From positions 1-38,521 of the forward strand of contig JAJKHS010000096.1 in assembly GCA_021154885.1 (NCBI GenBank): a stretch of 38,521 bases of DNA, read 5' to 3'. The translations under genes were made by a program, and so were the position numbers. The notes below the pieces were generated by a model. The model was not told where the DNA came from. It saw nothing but the letters and a program-made list of their open reading frames with translations, and did no database searches. Shown here piece by piece: positions 8,555 through 16,080 of the stretch. The stretch comes from Thermoanaerobaculum sp. Lineage in GTDB: Bacteria > Acidobacteriota > Thermoanaerobaculia > Multivoradales > UBA5704. Numbering within the stretch: position 1 is the stretch's first letter; each line of letters begins with the position of its first letter.

Positions 8555-8827
8555 CTAGCTTTCTCTCCTGTAAACATCTTTGCGGTGTCCCACCTTCACG
8601 ACGTAGACGACCAGCTCCTCGTCGCGGATCGCGTAGACGATGCGATAACGTCCCGCTCGTACTCTGTACCGGTCTTGGTGGCCTGAGAGCTTCTCGCATC
8701 CGAAGGGGCGCGGGTTCTCCGACAACGAACGGATCCGCTCGACAATTCGCTGCCGATCCCGCTTCTGGCCAACACTCTCGATCTCTTTGGCTGCCGACTC
8801 CTTGATGACCAGCCTATATCTTGCCAC
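8555..8827 (-). CDS. RelE/ParE-family toxin
   Basis: A 90-residue basic protein of the RelE/ParE superfamily. Visible features are YRLVIKESAAKEIESV at the N-terminus, RI..LSENPRPFGCEKLSG in the middle, and the C-terminal core YRVRAGRYRIVYAIRDEELVV..VKVGHRKDVY. RelE relatives cleave ribosome-bound mRNA and ParE relatives poison gyrase; the sequence does not decide which. The start is a GTG at 8827 that lies inside the 3' end of the antitoxin gene (14-bp overlap), which is typical of coupled toxin-antitoxin pairs. Confidence 0.9.
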   Translation of the reverse strand: MARYRLVIKESAAKEIESVGQKRDRQRIVERIRSLSENPRPFGCEKLSGHQDRYRVRAGRYRIVYAIRDEELVVYVVKVGHRKDVYRRES

Positions 8828-9044
8828 GGCGCTGGAGATCCTTCACAAACTCCTCGAAGTCAAGGACGGCGTCAGGTGCGCGCTCCTCGAAGGCATCGAT
8901 GTCCTCGGCGTCCTCGACCAGCGCCAACCTCACAGCGTCGTTCACCAGGTCTGAGATCGTCCGATCGTTGACGGCCGCCTTTAGTCGCAGAGCACGGTGG
9001 ATCTCTGGATCGAAGTAGACAGTGGCTCGCTTAGCATCGCTCAT
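8814..9044 (-). CDS. Ribbon-helix-helix antitoxin
   Basis: A 76-residue acidic partner of the adjacent toxin. The N-terminal half is a ribbon-helix-helix DNA-binding domain: AKRATVYFDPEIHRALRLKAAVNDRTISDLVNDAVRLAL in two pieces, with the beta strand RATVYF and the helix-turn-helix pair. The acidic C-terminal tail (EDAEDIDAFEERAPDAVLDFEEFVKDL) would wrap the toxin. It is first in the operon and overlaps the toxin start. A paired palindrome lies directly upstream and could be its operator. Confidence 0.9.
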   Translation of the reverse strand: MSDAKRATVYFDPEIHRALRLKAAVNDRTISDLVNDAVRLALVEDAEDIDAFEERAPDAVLDFEEFVKDLQRRGKI

Positions 9045-9061
9045 GGCAGGAGACTAGCGGC

Positions 9062-9079
9062 ATGACGTCTTGACGTCAA
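9062..9079. promoter_or_regulatory. Two GACGTC palindromes upstream of the antitoxin (candidate operator)
   Basis: TGACGTC (9063-9069) and TGACGTCA (9071-9078) stand side by side, 18-34 bp before the antitoxin start at 9044. Ribbon-helix-helix antitoxins usually bind such repeated dyads to repress their own operon. No protein-binding data are available; this is from position and symmetry. Confidence 0.45.
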
Positions 9080-9096
9080 TGACGGGGATGGCTCGC

Positions 9097-10086
9097 TCAA
9101 TCCCGCCGCCCCCACACCAACAGCCAGAGGAAGAACGGCCCGCCGAGCAGCGCCGTGAGGATGCCCACCGGCAACTCGGCCGGCGCCATCAGCGTGCGGG
9201 CCGCGGCGTCGCAGAGGGTGAGGAAGGCGCCGCCGCCCAGGATGCAGGCCGGGGCGAGGAAGAGGTGGTCGTGCCCCACGAAGCGGCGGAGGATGTGGGG
9301 AACGATCAGCCCCACGAACCCGATCGGCCCTGACACCGCCACCAGAGCGCCGATCATCAGCGAGGTGGCGAGGAGGATCTGGAAACGGAGCCGGGCCAGG
9401 TCCACGCCGCGGCTCGCCGCCATCTCCTCGCCCATCAGGAGGAGGTTGAGCTCCCAGCGCAGGGCGAGGAGCATGGCGCTCCCGCCCAGCACCCAGGGAA
9501 GGAGCCAGAGCACCTCGGTGTAGCCCACCACGGAGAGGCCCCCCATCATCCAGCGCACCATGCGGAAGGTCTGGGTGGAGTCCGCCAGGTACTGTAGGAA
9601 GAGGATGATGGCCGAGCAGGAGAGGGAGACCGCCACACCGGCCAGGAGCAGCGTCGAGGTCTCGACCCCCTCGCGCCGCAGGGCCAGCCCCACGATGAGC
9701 GCTGTGGCCCCCAGCGCCCCGGCGAAGCTCGCCAGAGCCACCAGGGGGAGACCCAGGAGCTGCCCGCCCTCGAAACGCAGGGCGAGCACGGCTCCCAGAG
9801 CGGCCCCGCCCGAGACTCCCAGGGTGTAGGGCTCGGCCAGCGGATTGCGGAAGAGGGTCTGGAACCCCAGGCCGGAGACGGCCAGCCCGGCACCTCCCAG
9901 CAGGGCCAGCAGCACCCGGGGAAGACGGATCTGCCAGAAGATGGAGGCTGCCGTGGGCTCGGCCCGGAGCACGTCGTGGAGCGACACCGCCTGGCTCCCC
10001 ACCAGCGGCGCCACGAGCACCGTGGCGATCCACAGCCCACAGAGCACCAGCAGCGCGGCCCGGGGGCGCGGCCGGAGGGAGCTCAT
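9097..10086 (-). CDS. btuC: FecCD/BtuC-family ABC permease, cobalamin uptake
   Basis: A 329-residue inner-membrane permease of the FecCD type with about ten hydrophobic segments. Family marks are the LRAEPTAASIFWQIRLPRVLLALLGG segment in the N-terminal part, GLGFQTLFRNPLAEPYTLGVSGGA, and near the C-terminus SGPIGFVGLIVPHILRRFVGHDH and ELPVGILTALLGGPFF. It imports vitamin B12 or a corrinoid with the ATPase and binding protein encoded just upstream. The ATG at 10086 overlaps the stop of the ATPase gene (ATGA). The riboswitch before btuB makes cobalamin the likely cargo. Confidence 0.9.
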   Translation of the reverse strand: MSSLRPRPRAALLVLCGLWIATVLVAPLVGSQAVSLHDVLRAEPTAASIFWQIRLPRVLLALLGGAGLAVSGLGFQTLFRNPLAEPYTLGVSGGAALGAVLALRFEGGQLLGLPLVALASFAGALGATALIVGLALRREGVETSTLLLAGVAVSLSCSAIILFLQYLADSTQTFRMVRWMMGGLSVVGYTEVLWLLPWVLGGSAMLLALRWELNLLLMGEEMAASRGVDLARLRFQILLATSLMIGALVAVSGPIGFVGLIVPHILRRFVGHDHLFLAPACILGGGAFLTLCDAAARTLMAPAELPVGILTALLGGPFFLWLLVWGRRD

Positions 10087-10871
10087 GCTCCGAGATCCAG
10101 GATGGTCACCGGCCGCTCGCCGCCGCGGACGATCTCGAAGCGGGCCTGGAAGAGGCGGTCGAGGAGGTCCGGCTGGAGGATCTCCGCCGGCGGGCCGCAG
10201 GCGAGAGGGCGGCCGGCGACGAGGGCGAGGAGCCGGTCCCCCAGCAGGGACGCCAGGTTGAGGTCGTGGGTAGCCAGGACGACGGTGCGGTCCGCGCCGC
10301 CCTTCAGGCGCAGCAGGAGGGAGGCGAGGTCGTGCTGGTGGCGGGCGTCGAGATGGAGGGTGGGCTCGTCCAGCACCAGCAGCTCGGACTGCTGCGCCAG
10401 GGCTGCCGCGATGTAGACGGCCTGCCGCTCGCCGCCCGACAGCTCGTCCACGGCCCGTCCCCGCAGTCCCTCGATCCCCACCACTGCGAGCGCCTCCTCG
10501 ACCGCTGCGAAGTCCACGGCCCGGGGGGCGATTTGCAGGCGCGAGAGGTGGGGGTAGCGGCCGAGGAGCACGACCTCCTCCACCTTGAGCGGCACCCGTG
10601 AAGGCCGGATCTGTGGCACGTAGGCGATACGCCGCGCGAGCTCCCGCCGCGAAAGGGCGGCGAACGGCCGGTCGCTGTAGCACAACTCGCCGCGCCACGG
10701 CCGCAGCAGGCCGGTGAGGAGACGCAGCAGGGTGGTCTTGCCCGCCCCGTTGGACCCCACGATCGCCAGGCACTCCCCCCGCCGCACGTCGAGGTCGAGG
10801 GGGCCGAGGATGGTGCGCTCGCCGGCCCGCCATTCCAGCTCGCGGGCGGTGAGCAGGACGGTCGCGGTCAT
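10083..10871 (-). CDS. btuD: ABC transporter ATP-binding protein, cobalamin uptake
   Basis: A 262-residue ABC ATPase. Walker A is GSNGAGKTT, the Q-loop is around YVPQIRPS, the signature is LSGGERQAV, Walker B is LLVLDEPTLHLD, and the H-loop is LATHDLN. All catalytic residues are present. The start at 10871 (MTATVLLTARELEW) overlaps the btuF stop by 4 bp, and its own stop overlaps the permease start by 4 bp, so F-D-C are translationally coupled. The family energises uptake of B12, haem and Fe-siderophores; the upstream riboswitch indicates B12. Confidence 0.92.
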   Translation of the reverse strand: MTATVLLTARELEWRAGERTILGPLDLDVRRGECLAIVGSNGAGKTTLLRLLTGLLRPWRGELCYSDRPFAALSRRELARRIAYVPQIRPSRVPLKVEEVVLLGRYPHLSRLQIAPRAVDFAAVEEALAVVGIEGLRGRAVDELSGGERQAVYIAAALAQQSELLVLDEPTLHLDARHQHDLASLLLRLKGGADRTVVLATHDLNLASLLGDRLLALVAGRPLACGPPAEILQPDLLDRLFQARFEIVRGGERPVTILDLGA

Positions 10872-11764
10872 TTCTTCTCTCTCGCCAGCGCCTCCCGCAT
10901 CTCGCGGTAGAATCGGGGGAGCCTCGGCCCGGGGATCAGCACGTGATCGCCGGCGATGACCTCGACCCGCCCGAGACGCACCGCCGGCACCTGGGGGAGC
11001 GCCTGCCAGTCGGCGATGATCGACGCCACGGCGTCCGGCGTCAAGGGATCGGCCCGCAGCTCGAGGATGACGTCCGGCTTGCGCGCCACAATCTCCTCCA
11101 GCCCGATCTGCGGATAGAGGGTCGGCGCGTCGGCGAAGACATTCTCCGCCCCCAGGCGCTTGAGAAGCTCGTCGAGGAAGGTGCCTGGGCCGGCCACCGT
11201 GACGTCCCCCAGTTGGCCGGGCCGGCGGCCCACCGAGATCAACACCCGCAGCGGCGGCCCCGGCAGCGGCGGCCCCGGCAGCGGTGGGAGAGTCAGCCCG
11301 GCGCGCCACTCGGCGAGCAGCCGCTCCCCGGCCTCCTGGACGCCGCAGCGCCGGGCGATGATGAGGAAGGAGGCCTGGACGTCCGCCAGCGTCTCGTCCG
11401 GCACCACCAGCACGTCGATCCCCAGCGGCTTGAGCTTGGTCCCCAGCCCCTGCTCGCTGGGCAGGAGGACGGCGAGATCCGGCTTCAGCGACACGATCCG
11501 TTCCAGATTGGGGTTGAACAGCGCCCCCAGCCGCGGCTTGCGCACCGCCTCCGGGGGCCAGCGGGTGTAGTCTCCCACGCCCACCACCCGGTCGTTCAAG
11601 CCCAAGGCGAAGACGGTCTCGGTCAGGCTCGGCGTGAGGGCGATGATCCGCCGGGGAACCCGCGCCGGCTGCCGGGCGGACTGCTCCCCCCGGCAGCCGG
11701 CGAGGACCGGCCCCAGGAGCAGCAGCAGAAGGGCCAGGGCCCTAGAAGTCGAACGCCAAGCCAC
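10868..11764 (-). CDS. btuF: BtuF-like cobalamin-binding lipoprotein
   Basis: A 298-residue periplasmic binding protein anchored as a lipoprotein: a hydrophobic leader and the lipobox LAGC about 25 residues in. The mature protein has the BtuF/FepB pattern: RRIIALTPSLTETVFALGL, VVGVGDYTRWP, LERIVSLKPDLAVLL and later LEEIVARKPDVILEL. The start is taken as GTG 11764, which lies inside the end of btuB (23-bp overlap) and leaves a normal leader; an ATG at 11842 would add a stretch that makes no sense as a signal peptide. A 15-bp tandem duplication gives the LPGPPLPGPPL run in the middle. Confidence 0.85.
   Translation of the reverse strand: MAWRSTSRALALLLLLLGPVLAGCRGEQSARQPARVPRRIIALTPSLTETVFALGLNDRVVGVGDYTRWPPEAVRKPRLGALFNPNLERIVSLKPDLAVLLPSEQGLGTKLKPLGIDVLVVPDETLADVQASFLIIARRCGVQEAGERLLAEWRAGLTLPPLPGPPLPGPPLRVLISVGRRPGQLGDVTVAGPGTFLDELLKRLGAENVFADAPTLYPQIGLEEIVARKPDVILELRADPLTPDAVASIIADWQALPQVPAVRLGRVEVIAGDHVLIPGPRLPRFYREMREALAREKK
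11251..11280. repeat. 15-bp tandem duplication inside btuF
   Basis: Two identical 15-bp units (11251-11265 and 11266-11280), each GCGGCGGCCCCGGCA, encode repeated LPGPP in the interdomain part of BtuF. The frame is kept. The unit length is a multiple of three, as expected of a tolerated slippage event. Confidence 0.8.
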
Positions 11765-13562
11765 CGATGACAGTCCTGCCCGGGCTGGGGAAGCCGAGGG
11801 CCGCGCTGTATTTTTCGCCGGCCACGTTCTCCACCCGGGCATAGGGGGAGAGCCTGTCGCGGGCCCGCCACTTGGCCGCCAGGTCCACCCGGGTGTAGCT
11901 GGGATTGACGGTGCTCGCGAAGGTGACGGGATCGAAGTCCGCCCGTTCGCCGATCCAGCGGGTCACGGCGTTGAGGGTCCAGCGGCCCGGCCGCGCCGTC
12001 AGGGTGAGATGGGCGGCCCTCTTGGGCCGCCGGAGCAGCTCGAGCCCGGTGTCCAGGTCCTTGGGGTCCATCCAGGTGCCGTCGAGTGTCGCCGAGAGGA
12101 TGCCCTTGTGAAAGCCCACCTCGGCTTCCACGCCCCGGGTCTGGGCGCGGCCGACGTTGACGCTGCGGAAGGTGGCGAAATCGAAGTCGATGAGGTTGCG
12201 CAGGCGGTTCTGGAACCCCGTCACGGCGAAGCGCCAGCCGCCCGCCGCATGCTCCAGCCCCGCCTCCCAGCTCACGTCCCGCTCAGGCTTGAGGTCAGGG
12301 TTGCCGCTGCCCGGGAAGAAGAGATCGCCCAGCGCCGGCGCCCGGAAGGCTTCGCCGTAGCTCGCCCGCAGCCGGGTGTCCTCGCCGAGCTTCACGACGG
12401 CGCCGGTACGCAGGCTGGTCTGGCCGCCGTAGACGTCGTTGTCGTCCCGGCGCAGCCCCAGCTCGAGATGGACCGGGCCCGCTCCCCACCCTGCCTGGCC
12501 GAAGGCCGCCCACGTCCGCTGGTGGGCGCCGTCGAGGTTGGTGATCGCACCCGAGCGGTTCGTCACCTCCAGCCGCTGCGCCTCGGCGCCGAAGGAGAGA
12601 CGCAGGTCGCCGCTCGCGTGCCAGGAGGCCACGGCCCGGCCGCGCAGGGCCTGGGACGAGGTATCCGAGGTGCCGAAGCCGGAGGTGTCCTGCCGGTCGC
12701 GGAAGGCGCTGTCGAAATCGGTCCGCGAGGCCTGGGCCTCCACCGCCCAGGGGCCCTGCTCCGAGCGGAAAGGCACCGCCACCTCCCGCTCCTGCCACGC
12801 GATGCGGCGCTGGGGCGTGGGCGTATCGCCGGAGAAGGGGATGCCGGTCTGCGAGTCGTCGGCCCGCACCAGCAACCCCAGGCTGGAGCCGGAGCCCACC
12901 GGAAAGAGGATGCGCGCCACCCCCTCTTCGCTGTCGAAAGAGTCGTTGGCGAACTGCCCGTCCCCCCGGCGCACGTGGCCTGTCAGGTCGAGGCGCGCCC
13001 GGCCGAGGTTGAAGCCGGCGGCGAGCCCGCCCCGCTTGTAGGCGTGGTCCCCGCCCTCGACGTCCACCGTCCCGCCCTGCCGCGTACCGGTGAGCACCTG
13101 CACCACGCCGCCCACGGCGTCGCTGCCGTAGAGCGCGCTGAACGGGCCGCGCGCCACCTCCACGCGCTCCACGCCGTCGAGCGGCACGAACTGCCAGTTG
13201 GCGCCGCCGAAGAACGGATCGTTCAAGGGGATGCCGTTCCACAGCAGCAGGGTCTGATTGGAGTTGGTGCCGCGGGTGAACAGCGAGGCCTGCTGGCCGG
13301 GGGATCCCGCCTGGACGACGGAGAGGCCGGGAACGGTGTTGAGGAGGTCCGCGAGGTCGCGGCTCTGGCGGGCCTCGATCTCCTTGCCGTCGATCACGGT
13401 GACGGTGGCGGGGACGTCGTCGCGCACCTCGGCATCCGCGGAGGCGGTGACCACGACGTCGTCATGGAAGACGGGGACTGGGACGGGAACCGGCGCCTGG
13501 GCTCCAGCCGGCCATCCACCCCCGAGGATGCCGGCGCTCAGGATCAGTAGGATCCGACGCAT
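11742..13562 (-). CDS. btuB: TonB-dependent outer-membrane receptor for cobalamin
   Basis: A 606-residue outer-membrane receptor. The order is: signal peptide (MRRILLILSAGILGGG...GAQA); the TonB-box-like DDVVVTAS; the plug domain with DVPATVTVIDGKEIEARQS, LADLLNTVPGLSV and VERVEVARGPFSALYGSDAVGGVV; and the 22-strand beta-barrel ending in aromatic GGLAFDF, as outer-membrane barrels do. This size and the short plug fit BtuB. The ATG at 13562 is preceded by AAAGGAG with six spacer bases. A cobalamin riboswitch lies in the leader, and btuFDC follow, so B12 or a corrinoid is the likely ligand. Confidence 0.93.
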   Translation of the reverse strand: MRRILLILSAGILGGGWPAGAQAPVPVPVPVFHDDVVVTASADAEVRDDVPATVTVIDGKEIEARQSRDLADLLNTVPGLSVVQAGSPGQQASLFTRGTNSNQTLLLWNGIPLNDPFFGGANWQFVPLDGVERVEVARGPFSALYGSDAVGGVVQVLTGTRQGGTVDVEGGDHAYKRGGLAAGFNLGRARLDLTGHVRRGDGQFANDSFDSEEGVARILFPVGSGSSLGLLVRADDSQTGIPFSGDTPTPQRRIAWQEREVAVPFRSEQGPWAVEAQASRTDFDSAFRDRQDTSGFGTSDTSSQALRGRAVASWHASGDLRLSFGAEAQRLEVTNRSGAITNLDGAHQRTWAAFGQAGWGAGPVHLELGLRRDDNDVYGGQTSLRTGAVVKLGEDTRLRASYGEAFRAPALGDLFFPGSGNPDLKPERDVSWEAGLEHAAGGWRFAVTGFQNRLRNLIDFDFATFRSVNVGRAQTRGVEAEVGFHKGILSATLDGTWMDPKDLDTGLELLRRPKRAAHLTLTARPGRWTLNAVTRWIGERADFDPVTFASTVNPSYTRVDLAAKWRARDRLSPYARVENVAGEKYSAALGFPSPGRTVIGGLAFDF

Positions 13563-13568
13563 TGCGTG

Positions 13569-13613
13569 CTCCTTTCGCAAAAGGCAACGCCCCATTCCGA
13601 AGAGATGGGGCGT
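13569..13613 (-). promoter_or_regulatory. Riboswitch expression platform: hairpin and RBS-masking mini-hairpin
   Basis: Reading on the minus strand, ACGCCCCAT (13613-13605) and ATGGGGCGT (13595-13587) form a perfect 9-bp stem. Then CCTTT (13584-13580) can pair across a TGCG loop with AAAGG (13575-13571), which is the Shine-Dalgarno region of btuB. The layout suits control by ribosome-site masking; the first stem is followed by only a short T-run, so it is a weak terminator at best. Confidence 0.5.
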
Positions 13614-13674
13614 CAGGAGCACGGGGCAAATCCCGCACGAGCCTCGCCCCGCTCCCCGCGGGAGGCGTTGGACG

Positions 13675-13925
13675 GCAAGGCAGGTCTCCTGGCTCCCGGA
13701 TCTTCCTACTCCCGGACCTTCCCACACGGGCAACCCCTCAATTGGGATCGATTGGGATCGATTGGGATCAATTGGGGGATCCACCCGTGCAGTGGTTCTT
13801 TCCGGTTTCGTACCCGGTTACAGTGGCGGGGGCCGCGCCGGTCTCTCACCGGCTTCCCTTTCCAAGACGCAGGCCGCCTCCCCGATCCGGGGGAGGCGGA
13901 AGCGTCACCACACCGTCTGGTCTGT
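13675..13925 (-). promoter_or_regulatory. Cobalamin riboswitch upstream of btuB
   Basis: The minus strand carries the hallmark elements in order: GAAGCCGGTG followed by a CCGGCGCGG arm (13858-13835), the invariant GCCACTG (13827-13821), a long variable arm, and the B12 box GCCAGGAGACCTGCC (13693-13679). A GC-rich hairpin on the 5' side (about 13870-13900) fits P2/P3. It lies in the btuB leader, about 110 nt before the start codon, and would turn off the btu operon when adenosyl- or methylcobalamin is plentiful. Outer limits are approximate. Confidence 0.92.
13741..13780. repeat. Four 10-bp tandem repeats in the variable arm of the riboswitch
   Basis: ATTGGGATCG occurs twice in full, then ATTGGGATCA, then ATTGGGGGAT: four units at an exact 10-bp period. 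They lie between GCCACTG and the B12 box. The flanks CACGGG and CCCGTG, then CCCC and GGGG, can pair around them, so the repeats would fill the apical part of a peripheral stem. Confidence 0.85.
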
Positions 13926-13932
13926 CAAAGAG

Positions 13933-13951
13933 GTCCCCCACGGCGGGGGAC
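13933..13951 (-). terminator. Hairpin after the secreted-protein gene, probable intrinsic terminator
   Basis: GTCCCCC (13933-13939), a 5-nt loop and GGGGGAC (13945-13951) form a perfect 7-bp stem 11 bp past the stop of the gene that ends at 13962. On the minus strand it is followed by CTCTTTG. It separates that gene from the cobalamin riboswitch transcript. Confidence 0.5.
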
Positions 13952-13961
13952 TTGGCAACGA

Positions 13962-14552
13962 CTATTTCTGGTTCGGGTTCTGGTTCGGCGGCGGGCTCAT
14001 CGGGACGGGTTGCGAGCCCGTGTTCGGCTCCATCGGAGTCGCGCCCAAGGCGCCGCCGCCAGCGGTCAGGCCGCCGGCGCCATAGCCACCAAAGGCGGCC
14101 GGGATGCCCTGGGTCTGGCCCGGCTCCACGAACTGCTGCACCGAGTAGTGCTGCTGCCGCTCCTGCAGCTCCAGCATCTTGTTGGCCAGCGAGAGGTACC
14201 GGTTGTTCAGGTCGTCCTGGGTATTGCCCTTGCCCGTCTCGGGGAGGTCGTTCGAGAACTTTCCGAGGGCGATGGCCGTGCTGCTGATCCGCACGCCGAA
14301 GCCCGCCGTGGGATCCTCCGCCTTGATGCTGGCGACCTCATCCTTCGGGAAGCCGACCCAGTTGCCGACCTCCGTCATCAGCATGACCATGTTGGGATCC
14401 CAACTCGCCTGCTGCGGCTGGACCGAGGAGTCGACCGTGGTGCCGTTGGTGAGTGTCACGTGGAACACCTCGGCCGTCGCCGGCACGGCGAGCAGCGCGA
14501 ACACGGGCAGCATCGTCAGAACAGCCCAGACACGAGACCGAGATCGGGACAT
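13962..14552 (-). CDS. Secreted protein of unknown function with Pro/Gly/Asn-rich tail
   Basis: A 196-residue protein with a Sec signal peptide (MSRSRSRVWAVLTMLPVFALLAVPATA). The mature part begins VFHVTLTNGTTVDSSVQPQQASWD, a small beta-rich region that resembles the LTNG..... pattern of SH3-like or LSm-like folds used in secreted proteins of unknown role. It continues to a helical stretch with many Gln/Glu (LANKMLELQERQQHYS) and a low-complexity Gly/Pro/Asn tail. The start at 14552 is fixed by AGGAGG seven bases upstream. It lies 48 bp after the uracil-DNA-glycosylase-like gene on the same strand. Confidence 0.75.
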   Translation of the reverse strand: MSRSRSRVWAVLTMLPVFALLAVPATAEVFHVTLTNGTTVDSSVQPQQASWDPNMVMLMTEVGNWVGFPKDEVASIKAEDPTAGFGVRISSTAIALGKFSNDLPETGKGNTQDDLNNRYLSLANKMLELQERQQHYSVQQFVEPGQTQGIPAAFGGYGAGGLTAGGGALGATPMEPNTGSQPVPMSPPPNQNPNQK

Positions 14553-14600
14553 GAGACAACCTCCTGCGGCGGCGAGCCGCATTGAAAGCTGTCTAAGAGC

Positions 14601-15275
14601 TTAGCACCGAAAGCGCTGGAGAGAAAGGTGGTCCCGGAGCTGTTCCTGGAGTTGCTGGCGGAAGATACCGGCGCCGCCATGGGCCGGGTGGCGCAGGGCG
14701 GGCGCCGCCACTCCCAGCGTCGCCAGCGCCGCCTGGGCCGTGCGGCCGACGGCAAGGAGGCGGGCGCCGCCCACCTCCCCGAGGAGCGCCTCGAGGACGT
14801 CCAGGTTCGCCGCCACCAGGCTGCGCTCCGGCGTGCGGTTGCTGAGGGGACCCTTCTCGCCGTGCGGGTGCCAGGGGAAGGTGTTCCACAGCAGCACGCC
14901 CCGGGCGTCCCCTTCCAGGGCGTCCCAGACCACACTGCCGGAGGGCTCCAGCCAGTAGTCCGGGTTGCGGCTGGTGGCCCGGAAGGGCGGGCAGCCGGCC
15001 CACGGCAGGCGGCGGCCAGCCGGCCCCACGAGCTGCCGCTCGCCGGTGAAGGCGATCCCCGAGAAGCGGCCGCCGCGGAAACCCAGGGCCTCCCCCAGCA
15101 GCACCAGCCGGGGCACCCCCACCCGCTCCAGATACGCCTCCAGGTTCTCCCGCCGGCGCCGCGCCGCCGCGGGACCGTCGAGCTCGGGGGAGGACTCCCG
15201 GTAGGGGTTCACCACCCCGGGGACGGACCCCCGAGGCCCGCGGTAGAGGCGGCGGAGCACGGCGGAAAGATCCAT
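14601..15275 (-). CDS. Uracil-DNA glycosylase superfamily protein
   Basis: A 224-residue protein with the UDG fold pattern: VVNPY near residue 22, the motif-1 region VLLGEALGFRGGRFSGIAFT, a central LLWNTFPWHPH and a late HPAHGGAG segment that corresponds to the motif-2 His loop. It belongs to the uracil-DNA-glycosylase-like group often annotated simply as UDG. The activity (uracil or another deaminated base excision in DNA repair) is inferred from the fold. The start at 15275 is 3 bp after the racemase stop, so the two genes are probably co-transcribed. Confidence 0.7.
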   Translation of the reverse strand: MDLSAVLRRLYRGPRGSVPGVVNPYRESSPELDGPAAARRRRENLEAYLERVGVPRLVLLGEALGFRGGRFSGIAFTGERQLVGPAGRRLPWAGCPPFRATSRNPDYWLEPSGSVVWDALEGDARGVLLWNTFPWHPHGEKGPLSNRTPERSLVAANLDVLEALLGEVGGARLLAVGRTAQAALATLGVAAPALRHPAHGGAGIFRQQLQEQLRDHLSLQRFRC

Positions 15276-15278
15276 GGG

Positions 15279-15968
15279 TCAGGCCAGGAGCCGGTTCAGG
15301 TCGCGCGCCGCGATCCACAGCGGATCGACGACTCGGGGATCGGCGCCGGAATCCTTCGCCAGCGCCTTGTGGAGCAGGTGCAACTCGGTGCAGCCGAAGA
15401 TGAACCCCTCCCGGCGGTACTTCGCCGCGAGGCTGGCGAGCCAGGGGAGGCAGCCGTCGAGCGGCTGGTTCGCCTTGAGCCGGTAGATCCAGCCGTGGAG
15501 CTCCCACTGGTCCGCCTCGTCAGGCCGATCCACCCACGGTTCGACGAGGCTCCAGCGTTCGTGGCTCTCGAAGATCCGCGCCGCCCGCGTGCCGCTGGTG
15601 GTCAACAGCAGGAGCGGGCGGGGAGCCCGCAACACCTCGTCCACCACCAGGTCGATCAGGGAGATGACCCGTTCGCGCGGGGCAGCGGGAAGCCCGGGCA
15701 GCAGATGGTGAATGGTCACGCAGGCGACCAGGATGCGGTCCGCACCCATGCCGAGCAGCCGCTCCAGCGCCGCGGCCAGCCGCGCGGCCAGCGGACCCGT
15801 CTCGCCCTTCAGGATTGCCGTCGTGCGGTCGGGGAAGGTCGGATCCGAGAGGACGACGCAGACCGGCGATCCCTGCTCGGGCTCGGTCGTATTGAGCCGG
15901 TAGAGGGTGTCGAGGAAGGCAGCGGAAGCCAGGGGGCCCATACCGCCAAGGATGCCGAGCGTTGCCAT
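15279..15968 (-). CDS. Aspartate/glutamate racemase family protein
   Basis: A 229-residue PLP-independent racemase. It starts with LGILGGMGPLASAAFLDTL, the family signature. Two catalytic Cys are visible: VACVTIHH near residue 83 and FGCTELHLL near residue 190, both in the expected context. It probably interconverts Asp or Glu enantiomers or a related amino acid. The start at 15968 puts ATLGILGGMGP at the very N-terminus. It diverges from the sulfotransferase at 16081 across a 112-bp gap. D-amino-acid supply for the NRPS is possible but there is no direct link. Confidence 0.88.
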   Translation of the reverse strand: MATLGILGGMGPLASAAFLDTLYRLNTTEPEQGSPVCVVLSDPTFPDRTTAILKGETGPLAARLAAALERLLGMGADRILVACVTIHHLLPGLPAAPRERVISLIDLVVDEVLRAPRPLLLLTTSGTRAARIFESHERWSLVEPWVDRPDEADQWELHGWIYRLKANQPLDGCLPWLASLAAKYRREGFIFGCTELHLLHKALAKDSGADPRVVDPLWIAARDLNRLLA

Positions 15969-16037
15969 CGCGGCCCCATGGTAGCTCACCGCGGTCCCCC
16001 CGGCCTCGAGGTGAGCCGTTCCAGGTAAATTGCCACC

Positions 16038-16067
16038 TTTACATAGGGGAATGGGGTCGATTACAAT
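16038..16067 (+). promoter_or_regulatory. Candidate sigma70 promoter before the first sulfotransferase
   Basis: TTTACA (16038-16043), an 18-bp spacer, and TACAAT (16062-16067): each box is one base from consensus. The start codon at 16081 would then be about 7 nt after the transcription start, so the message would be almost leaderless. On the other strand the same bases give a weaker promoter-like pair for the racemase. Confidence 0.55.
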
Positions 16068-16080
16068 CCCGCCCCGAGCA

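Noticed and set aside
9097-10833. A fused ATPase-permease protein read from far upstream of the permease
   Set aside because: The extra N-terminus is an out-of-frame reading of the ATPase gene; the permease starts at ATG 10086 with an ATGA overlap, and the ATPase is complete in its own frame.
11634-13550. Long plus-strand open reading frame opposite btuB and btuF
   Set aside because: Shadow of the TonB receptor gene; composition is biased and no start site, signal or domain supports it.
13741-13780. CRISPR or integron-like repeats
   Set aside because: The repeats are 10 bp with no spacers and lie inside a riboswitch arm.
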